Source: Anaerolineales bacterium (GTDB lineage: Bacteria > Chloroflexota > Anaerolineae > Anaerolineales > Villigracilaceae). From it: DNA of 64,000 nucleotides. The DNA lies in NCBI GenBank assembly GCA_020634895.1, contig JACKAV010000005.1, forward strand, positions 62,001 through 126,000, read 5' to 3'. Position 1 is the first letter of the stretch. Every line of letters starts with the position of its first letter. Made by a program: the position numbers and the translations under genes. Below, piece after piece: positions 59,702 to 64,000 of this stretch. The notes under the pieces are model-generated. The model ran no database searches and was not told the origin of the DNA. It was given only the letters and a program-made list of their open reading frames with translations.

Positions 59702-59815
59702 GCCAACGCAAATTCGCGTATGGAGCGCCGATGGTCTTTAAACCAATGGTCTGACGACGGTCCATCCTGTGGGGAACAGGCGGCTACTCCCCAACCGCAG
59801 GGGAGTGTACTCCAT
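59696..59815 (-). promoter_or_regulatory. yybP-ykoY manganese riboswitch
   Basis: On the minus strand: GGGGAGTAGCCGCC (59792-59779), hairpin GGGGAACAGG region, then CGTCGTCAGACC (the second conserved loop segment), and a closing GGCAAGACC (59704-59696). The paired GGGGAGTAGC and CGTCGTCA segments are the family's Mn2+-binding loops. With Mn2+ bound, the aptamer should hold GGCAAGACC and block the terminator at 59672-59701, turning the ATPase gene on. TTGACA on the minus strand at 59834-59829 may be the -35 of its promoter. Confidence 0.88.
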
Positions 59816-59889
59816 TGTAAAAGTCACTGTCAAGTAAAAGAATTGACGGTTTTGTTTGTTCGACGGTCTAGGAGTGTCCATCATGGTAG

Positions 59890-59946
59890 GTAAAGAAATC
59901 CTTCACCACAGAGGGCACAGAGTTCACGGAGAAAAACAAAGGCAAA
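59890..59946 (-). repeat. Dispersed intergenic repeat B (copy 2)
   Basis: Inverted near-copy of 6925-6983: GAAATCCTTCACCACAGAGG and CACAGAGTTCACGGAGAAAA, then CAAAGG. A second, partial unit with TCTCCGTGTGCTCTGTGGTGAA follows to 59986. Confidence 0.72.
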
Positions 59947-60044
59947 TCTCTGTGGTCTCCGTGTGCTCTGTGGTGAATATCCACTACATTACTTCCGAAT
60001 GCAGACTCTCCTGACGATCTTATCTACGTCATATACTGGCAAAG

Positions 60045-60050
60045 TATAAT
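60045..60050 (+). promoter_or_regulatory. -10 box of the GNAT gene at 60086
   Basis: TATAAT with +1 expected near 60057, leaving about 29 nt that include GGAGGG. Confidence 0.5.
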
Positions 60051-60085
60051 AAGAATGGTCAATAGGTTTGTCCGTGGAGGGAACC

Positions 60086-60529
60086 ATGTCTGTGATAAAA
60101 ACACCAAAGACTCGCGAGGATTTCAAGGCATATTATGCGCTGCGGTATCGTGTGTTGCGCGAACCCTGGGGACATCCCAAAGGCACTGAAAAAGACGACT
60201 ACGAACCCATCAGCGAGCATTTTATGGCTGTGGATGAAACCACATCGGAAATTCTGGGCGTTATCAAACTGCACGAAAAATCCCCAGGCATCGGGCAGGT
60301 TTCACATCTGGCAGTTGCACCTGAACATCAGAAACAGGGAATTGGCAAATTTCTAATCGACGCCGTGGAGAAACGCGCGCGGGAACTTGGCTACAAAACC
60401 ATGGGCGCCATGGCACGTGTAACCGCCACAGCCTTTTTCGAGAAACACGGTTATCACATTGCAGGGATTCCAGTCCCCCACTTGGGCACAACCCATTTAG
60501 TCTGGATGGAAAAGGAATTGAATCCCTGA
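60086..60529 (+). CDS. GNAT-family N-acetyltransferase (ElaA-like)
   Basis: 147 residues; ATG 60086 follows GGAGGGAACC. N-terminal ALRYRVLREPWGHPKGTE resembles the entry loop of ElaA/YjcF-type acetyltransferases. The acetyl-CoA motif is QVSHLAVAPEHQKQGIGKFL, with ALGYKTMGAMARVTATAFFEKHGY-like motif B after it (both split by one or two residues in places). Substrate unknown. It lies alone between the ATPase and TerC on the opposite strand. Confidence 0.85.
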   Translation: MSVIKTPKTREDFKAYYALRYRVLREPWGHPKGTEKDDYEPISEHFMAVDETTSEILGVIKLHEKSPGIGQVSHLAVAPEHQKQGIGKFLIDAVEKRARELGYKTMGAMARVTATAFFEKHGYHIAGIPVPHLGTTHLVWMEKELNP

Positions 60530-60536
60530 ATTTTAA

Positions 60537-60590
60537 AATAATACAGGGCTCACTCGAATATATTTTCGAAATGAGTCCTGTATTTATTTA
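60537..60590. terminator. Imperfect hairpin between GNAT and terC
   Basis: AATACAGG...CCTGTATT outer arms with inner TCGAA/TTCGA, mismatches in between, and T-rich flank. Convergent genes on both sides. Confidence 0.65.
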
Positions 60591-60591
60591 A

Positions 60592-61461
60592 CTATTCAGC
60601 AGGCTGGGAATTTTGAGTGTGATTAAAAAGGCTGACGATAAATTTGAACGCTTCCGTAAAGGGCAGGAATAACCAATTTACAAATTCATTGACAATTCCG
60701 ATTCCCTGAGCCAGCCAGGTCAACACAAAACGGAACTTTTGCAAAAAAGGGATATGGGCATACGCAAGCGCCAAAGCGATCGTGGCAATCGATATCCCAA
60801 ACCTCAGCAAATCTGGAAGTTCGATTTGCCATACCTGGTCAAGTATCAACTCCACGCCGATGTTCAACACAAGGATATATGCCGCCTGCTTTAATATTGG
60901 CTCACGTTCGACTGCGTAACTAAAAATCCCAGCCGCATATCGCATCGTCAAAATGCCAATGCCAACACCCAGCATAACGATCCATATCTTGTCCGAGAGA
61001 GAAACAGCCGCAACGACATTATCGATGCTGAAAATAAGGTCCATGATCTCGACGGTAAGAACCGTAGCCCAAAACGGCTTGGACTGAATGGGGGTAACTC
61101 CACCATCTTCCTCGCTGCCACCGGTCATATCCTCCAAACTATCAAACGCCAAATGAATGAGGTATGCGGCACCGACCAATTTAATCCACGAGTTATGGAT
61201 CAGAAAACTCGTAAGGAAGAGCATCGCACCGCGCCCCACATAGGCTCCAAGCAGCCCAACCCGCAGAGCTGCCATCCTTTGAAAACCAAGAACGGGGTGT
61301 AATATCGTTCCAAGTTTTTTTAATGCGCCGGGCCAGGGAACTTCTTCATTATCAGGCAGAGGCGACACCAACGCGCCGATCACTGCTGCGTTATCGATCG
61401 AAAGGATCCCCTCTAAAAATATCAACTGAAGGACAATTACAACTACAGGCCAATATGTCAT
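60592..61461 (-). CDS. TerC family integral membrane protein
   Basis: 289 residues, about eight membrane helices. The two family motifs are LEGILSIDNAAVIGALV near the N-terminus and EIMDLIFSIDNVVAAV in the middle; the SIDN acids are thought to bind metal. TerC/Alx/YkoY members export Mn2+ and support loading of secreted enzymes; tellurite resistance is the historical name. No yybP-ykoY aptamer is seen in front of this gene itself, although one controls the neighbouring ATPase. Together they look like a manganese-homeostasis locus. Confidence 0.9.
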   Translation of the reverse strand: MTYWPVVVIVLQLIFLEGILSIDNAAVIGALVSPLPDNEEVPWPGALKKLGTILHPVLGFQRMAALRVGLLGAYVGRGAMLFLTSFLIHNSWIKLVGAAYLIHLAFDSLEDMTGGSEEDGGVTPIQSKPFWATVLTVEIMDLIFSIDNVVAAVSLSDKIWIVMLGVGIGILTMRYAAGIFSYAVEREPILKQAAYILVLNIGVELILDQVWQIELPDLLRFGISIATIALALAYAHIPFLQKFRFVLTWLAQGIGIVNEFVNWLFLPFTEAFKFIVSLFNHTQNSQPAE

Positions 61462-61579
61462 TGTGTATCTCTAACTCCATGCTAATTTCGCAAGATATGA
61501 TTCTATCCCAAACCCGAATAAAAAATACCCGAGTTTAAAAGTTCGTATAAACGCTCCGCGTAATGTTAAAATCCGTGCC

Positions 61580-62188
61580 ATGAAAAATCTAAAATCACCG
61601 CTCACTTTCTTTTTCGTCACAGTGGGGATTATCGCGATACTGGCATTTTTCGGTCCCGAAGAACAATCCCTTGGATCGAACGTCCGCATCGTATATTTAC
61701 ATGGAGCCTGGGTACTCACAGCCGAGATCGCCTTCCTCTTCGCGGCTCTTGCCGGACTTTTAGGCTTGCTCCTGCGACGTGACCTTTTCCACGCCTGGAG
61801 CGCCGCCCTGGGTCGAACAGGCATCCTATTCTGGGTAACCTACCTGCCCCTCTCCTTATTCGCCATGGAAGCCAACTGGAACGGACTCTTCCTCGCAGAG
61901 CCACGCTTTCGTCTTGCCATGATCTTTGCCGTTACAGGCGTACTGCTTCAACTTGGTCTGTGGGTGTTCAACCTTCCCTGGCTTACCTCGCTGGGAAATA
62001 TCCTCTACATCATTACCTTGCGCGCCATTTTTGCCTCGGCAGAAAACATTATGCACCCGCCGCCATCCCCTATTTTCAATTCTGGGAATTACACCATCAT
62101 TGGCTTTTTTGTTGCATTGAACCTGCTTGCCTGGCTGGCTGCCTACTTCCTCACCCGTTTTTTTCTTGACCTCAAACCTGCCAACTGA
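61580..62188 (+). CDS. Six-helix membrane protein, distantly CcmC-like
   Basis: 202 residues, about six membrane helices, no signal peptide. NVRIVYLHGAWVLTAEIAFLF near residue 32 resembles the VRIxYxHVPxAW pattern at the start of CcmC/CcsA-type heme-handling proteins, and the overall helix plan is similar. The Trp-rich WWxWDxR loop of the CcmC family is absent, so heme binding is doubtful and other roles are possible. A TAAAAT box at 61567-61572 puts +1 one base before the ATG at 61580. The MFS gene begins 9 nt after the stop. Confidence 0.55.
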   Translation: MKNLKSPLTFFFVTVGIIAILAFFGPEEQSLGSNVRIVYLHGAWVLTAEIAFLFAALAGLLGLLLRRDLFHAWSAALGRTGILFWVTYLPLSLFAMEANWNGLFLAEPRFRLAMIFAVTGVLLQLGLWVFNLPWLTSLGNILYIITLRAIFASAENIMHPPPSPIFNSGNYTIIGFFVALNLLAWLAAYFLTRFFLDLKPAN

Positions 62189-62196
62189 GGATCGCT

Positions 62197-63342
62197 TTGC
62201 GCATCCGTTTTCAACTCATCATATTCATGTTCGTCCGCACCATCCTGAATTCCATTCACAGGATGGTGTATCCTTTTCTCCCCATCTTTGCGCGCGGCTT
62301 GGGCGTTGATTTGTCCACCATGTCCCTCTTAATGACGGGACGCTCCCTGCTTGGCGCAACCAGTCCGTTCCTCGGACCCATAGCAGATTGGCGCGGCAGG
62401 AAATTTGGGCTGCTTACCGGATTAAGTGTCTTTACCCTGGGAATCGGGATTGTCGCGGTCTTTCCCGCCTTCTGGACGCTCGCCATAGCACTCGGTCTTG
62501 CAATGATAGGAAAATATATTTTTGACCCAGCCATGCAAGCCTATTTCGGAGACCGCGTTCCCTACCATCAGCGCGGTACCGCCCTGGCAGTAACCGAAGT
62601 GGCATGGTCAATGGGATTTATCGTTGGCGTGCCCATTGCTGGTTTCCTGATTGATCGTTTTGGATGGTCTGCCCCATTTCCACTTTTCACTGTTTTGGGA
62701 TTGATCGCTTTTTTCATTATCTGGCGTGTTGTCCCGAATGTAGACACACACCACAACCCTGTTGGCGATTCAAGAGAGAAATATCTGACCGTTTTAAAAT
62801 CCGCACCAGCGTTGGCGGGAATCTCAATCGCCTTATGGGCTAGCGCAGCAAACGAACTGGTCAATGTGATCTTTGGCGTATGGTTGGAAGACTCATTTGG
62901 GCTAAAGATCGCAGCGCTCGCTGGTGCATCAGCGGTGATCGGCATTTCAGAACTGAGCGGTGAGGGACTCGTCGCACTTACAACCGATAAACTTGGCAAG
63001 CCCCGCGCGCTGGCAATAGGCTTGACGGCGAACTCTCTGGCGGCGATCCTGCTCCCTTTCATTGGGCAAACCCAAGTCGGGGCATTGATCGGGCTCTTCC
63101 TGTTCTATATCACATTTGAGTACATTATGGTCAGCCACATCCCGATGGTCACGGAATTAGTCCCTTCAGCCCGGGCAACGCTGCTGTCGCTGAATGTCAC
63201 GGGTCATGCACTGGGGCGTGCACTTGGCGCTTTCCTGGCAGCACTTATTTACCAAAATTTTGGCTTCGTTTTTGTAGCATTGGCTGCCACACTATTCAAT
63301 ATTGTGGGCATTCTGGCATTACAAAGAATGCAGGGAAAATAA
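62197..63342 (+). CDS. Major facilitator superfamily transporter
   Basis: 381 residues with 11-12 membrane helices. The start is TTG at 62197, with GAGG formed by the stop region of the previous gene. MFS motif A appears as GPIADWRGRKFGLLTG after helix 2, and a second-half equivalent LTTDKLGKPRALAIG after helix 8. Helix 1 RTILNSIHRMVYPFLPIF and the absence of a large loop are typical of drug/metabolite exporters; no substrate can be assigned. Confidence 0.88.
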   Translation: MRIRFQLIIFMFVRTILNSIHRMVYPFLPIFARGLGVDLSTMSLLMTGRSLLGATSPFLGPIADWRGRKFGLLTGLSVFTLGIGIVAVFPAFWTLAIALGLAMIGKYIFDPAMQAYFGDRVPYHQRGTALAVTEVAWSMGFIVGVPIAGFLIDRFGWSAPFPLFTVLGLIAFFIIWRVVPNVDTHHNPVGDSREKYLTVLKSAPALAGISIALWASAANELVNVIFGVWLEDSFGLKIAALAGASAVIGISELSGEGLVALTTDKLGKPRALAIGLTANSLAAILLPFIGQTQVGALIGLFLFYITFEYIMVSHIPMVTELVPSARATLLSLNVTGHALGRALGAFLAALIYQNFGFVFVALAATLFNIVGILALQRMQGK

Positions 63343-63376
63343 AAAAAGCCCCGCCTTTTCAGGCGGGGCTTTTTTT
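63341..63376. terminator. Bidirectional terminator between MFS gene and pilin
   Basis: AAAAAAGCCCCGCC-TTTTCA-GGCGGGGCTTTTTT, a 14-bp stem with T-runs both ways. Confidence 0.92.
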
Positions 63377-63388
63377 GAAAGCAACAAA

Positions 63389-63544
63389 TTACAGAGTGCT
63401 GAGGCTGGTGTTGATCTTGCTGAACACGTTACCGATGATGGGTCCGAGGATCATGAGCGCAGCGATAACAACAATAGCAACCAAAACAAGAATCAGCGCG
63501 TACTCGACCAAACCTTGACCTTTTTCCTTGGGTGAGAATAACAT
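63389..63544 (-). CDS. Flp/Fap-type pilin (copy 1)
   Basis: 51 residues; ATG 63544 with AGGAG about 9 nt upstream. Short basic leader MLFSPKEKG followed by the class IVb cleavage/methylation site GQGLVEYALILVLVAIVV, one hydrophobic helix and a short tail (FSKINTSLSTL). Prepilin peptidase should cut before Gln and leave the conserved Glu at mature position 5. Its near-identical copy lies 165 bp upstream. It has its own promoter and a hairpin (63571-63590) in the leader. Confidence 0.93.
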   Translation of the reverse strand: MLFSPKEKGQGLVEYALILVLVAIVVIAALMILGPIIGNVFSKINTSLSTL

Positions 63545-63598
63545 GGAAATTTTCTCCTTTCTTCGAAATTCCTCAGAAGTTTTTCTGAGGTTGAATAT

Positions 63599-63626
63599 AT
63601 TTTACACAGACTATCTTTTTTGACAA
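63599..63626 (-). promoter_or_regulatory. Promoter of Flp pilin copy 1
   Basis: TTGTCA (63626-63621), 16-nt spacer, TAAAAT (63604-63599) on the minus strand, followed by a leader of about 48 nt with the hairpin CCTCAGAA-AAAC-TTCTGAGG. Confidence 0.7.
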
Positions 63627-63709
63627 TGAGAAGCTTAAGAAAATCGCTTTACAATTGTGAAAGTTGTCTTTGCTATTTGGACTTTTCGGTAGCCTTTTTT
63701 TAGCACGAA

Positions 63710-63865
63710 TTACAAGGTACTAAGACTGGTATTGACCGAGCTGAATACGTTACCGATGATGGGTCCGAGGATCATGAGCGCAGCAATAACAACAATAGCA
63801 ACCAAAACGAGAATCAACGCGTACTCAACCAAACCTTGACCCTTTTCCTTGGGTGAAAATAACAC
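63710..63865 (-). CDS. Flp/Fap-type pilin (copy 2)
   Basis: 51 residues starting at GTG 63865, 9 nt after AGGAGG; the open frame extends upstream but without a ribosome site. It begins VLFSPKEKGQGLVEYALI and differs from copy 1 only in the first residue as written and in SSVN for SKIN near the C-terminus. Tandem duplicate of the major pilin. Starting with GTG instead of ATG may lower its translation relative to copy 1. Confidence 0.9.
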   Translation of the reverse strand: MLFSPKEKGQGLVEYALILVLVAIVVIAALMILGPIIGNVFSSVNTSLSTL

Positions 63866-63888
63866 GACAAAGTTCCTCCTTTCTTTAA

Positions 63889-63956
63889 GATATATAAAAT
63901 ATCTCTTTTCTATAGATATTTTATATATTTTACAATAATTTCCAGCATTTTTACAA
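63889..63956 (-). promoter_or_regulatory. Promoter and AT-rich leader hairpin of Flp pilin copy 2
   Basis: TTGTAA (63956-63951), 18-nt spacer, TAAAAT (63932-63927). The leader contains a long AT-rich hairpin (GATATATAAAATATCT with AGATATTTTATATATT) whose outer arm reaches the -10 box. Confidence 0.55.
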
Positions 63957-64000
63957 TAACTAACTTCCAAATAGACTAAATGGACGAGAGGCTTGTATTT

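Noticed and set aside
59643..59765. N-terminal extension of the P-type ATPase
   Set aside because: The extra 41 codons lie in the riboswitch and its terminator stem; ATG 59642 has a proper Shine-Dalgarno.
59700..59800. Cloverleaf-like structure upstream of the ATPase as a possible tRNA
   Set aside because: The conserved GGGGAGTAGC, CGTCGTCA and GGCAAGACC segments fit the yybP-ykoY riboswitch; no anticodon arm or T-loop is present.
61462..61579. Second Mn riboswitch in front of terC
   Set aside because: No GGGGAGTAGC or GGCAAGACC segment is found in the leader.

Overview
The window reads as a continuous piece of bacterial chromosome of moderate GC content, with dense coding, short operons and almost no mobile DNA. 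The best inferred source is a member of the Chloroflexota, probably class Anaerolineae. Supporting signs are the monoderm-type equipment (sortase, many lipoproteins with Pro/Thr-rich linkers), a split methylmalonyl-CoA mutase small subunit next to MeaB, tandem Flp pilins with a TadZ-like protein, many GAF/PAS sensors, and short palindromic repeats scattered in and between genes. This is inference from gene content; no 16S rRNA gene is present to settle it.

Layout. 1-4.5 kb: 3' part of a very large GAF/PAS HD-GYP sensor. 4.6-6.5 kb: rnz-pfkA operon (minus). 6.5-7.1 kb: repeat-rich spacer. 7.1-15.5 kb (plus): ftsK, a beta-propeller lipoprotein, B12-binding mutase subunit, meaB, GNAT, prs, mutM, and a membrane/coiled-coil protein. 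15.6-17.8 kb (minus): thrS without a TGS domain, behind a T-box leader. 17.9-23.5 kb (plus): GNAT, sortase, a 56-residue membrane protein, rlmD and pxpB-pxpC-pxpA, several of them invaded by palindromic repeats; a tRNA-Val(GAC) lies on the minus strand. 23.5-26.2 kb (minus): a SpoIIAA-like protein, folP and a zinc-ribbon protein. 26.3 kb: tRNA-Val(UAC). 26.4-31.8 kb: three polytopic glycosyltransferase-like proteins, two of them paralogs. 31.8-34.4 kb: P1-family peptidase, small acidic protein, AI-2E transporter family. 34.5-38.3 kb (minus): FHA protein and an overlapping REC-TadZ / sirtuin / GAF-histidine-kinase operon. 38.5-43.2 kb: tmRNA, lipoprotein, dnaK, DUF402, proC. 43.2-49.1 kb: CelD-like acyltransferase, ABC-F ATPase, AEC transporter, membrane-anchored metalloprotease, acylphosphatase. 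49.3-55.1 kb (minus): radC, a Pro/Ser-rich surface protein translationally coupled to a sensor kinase, polX. 55.2-61.5 kb: lipoprotein, zinc-ribbon protein, a type II P-type ATPase behind a yybP-ykoY (Mn2+) riboswitch, GNAT, TerC. 61.6-63.9 kb: CcmC-like membrane protein, MFS transporter, two tandem Flp pilins.

How things work together. The yybP-ykoY riboswitch, the P-type ATPase and TerC form a plausible Mn2+ efflux set. PxpBCA form a complete 5-oxoprolinase. The B12-binding mutase subunit and MeaB belong together. The TadZ-like protein may connect to the Flp pilins, although they are 25 kb apart here. Several genes have a TATAAT-type -10 box placed so that transcription would start at or 1-3 nt before the ATG, so leaderless mRNAs are probably common. 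I saw no CRISPR array, prophage, transposase or obvious defence island. The most unusual material is regulatory RNA (T-box plus leader ORF, Mn riboswitch) and palindromic repeats that have become part of proteins.
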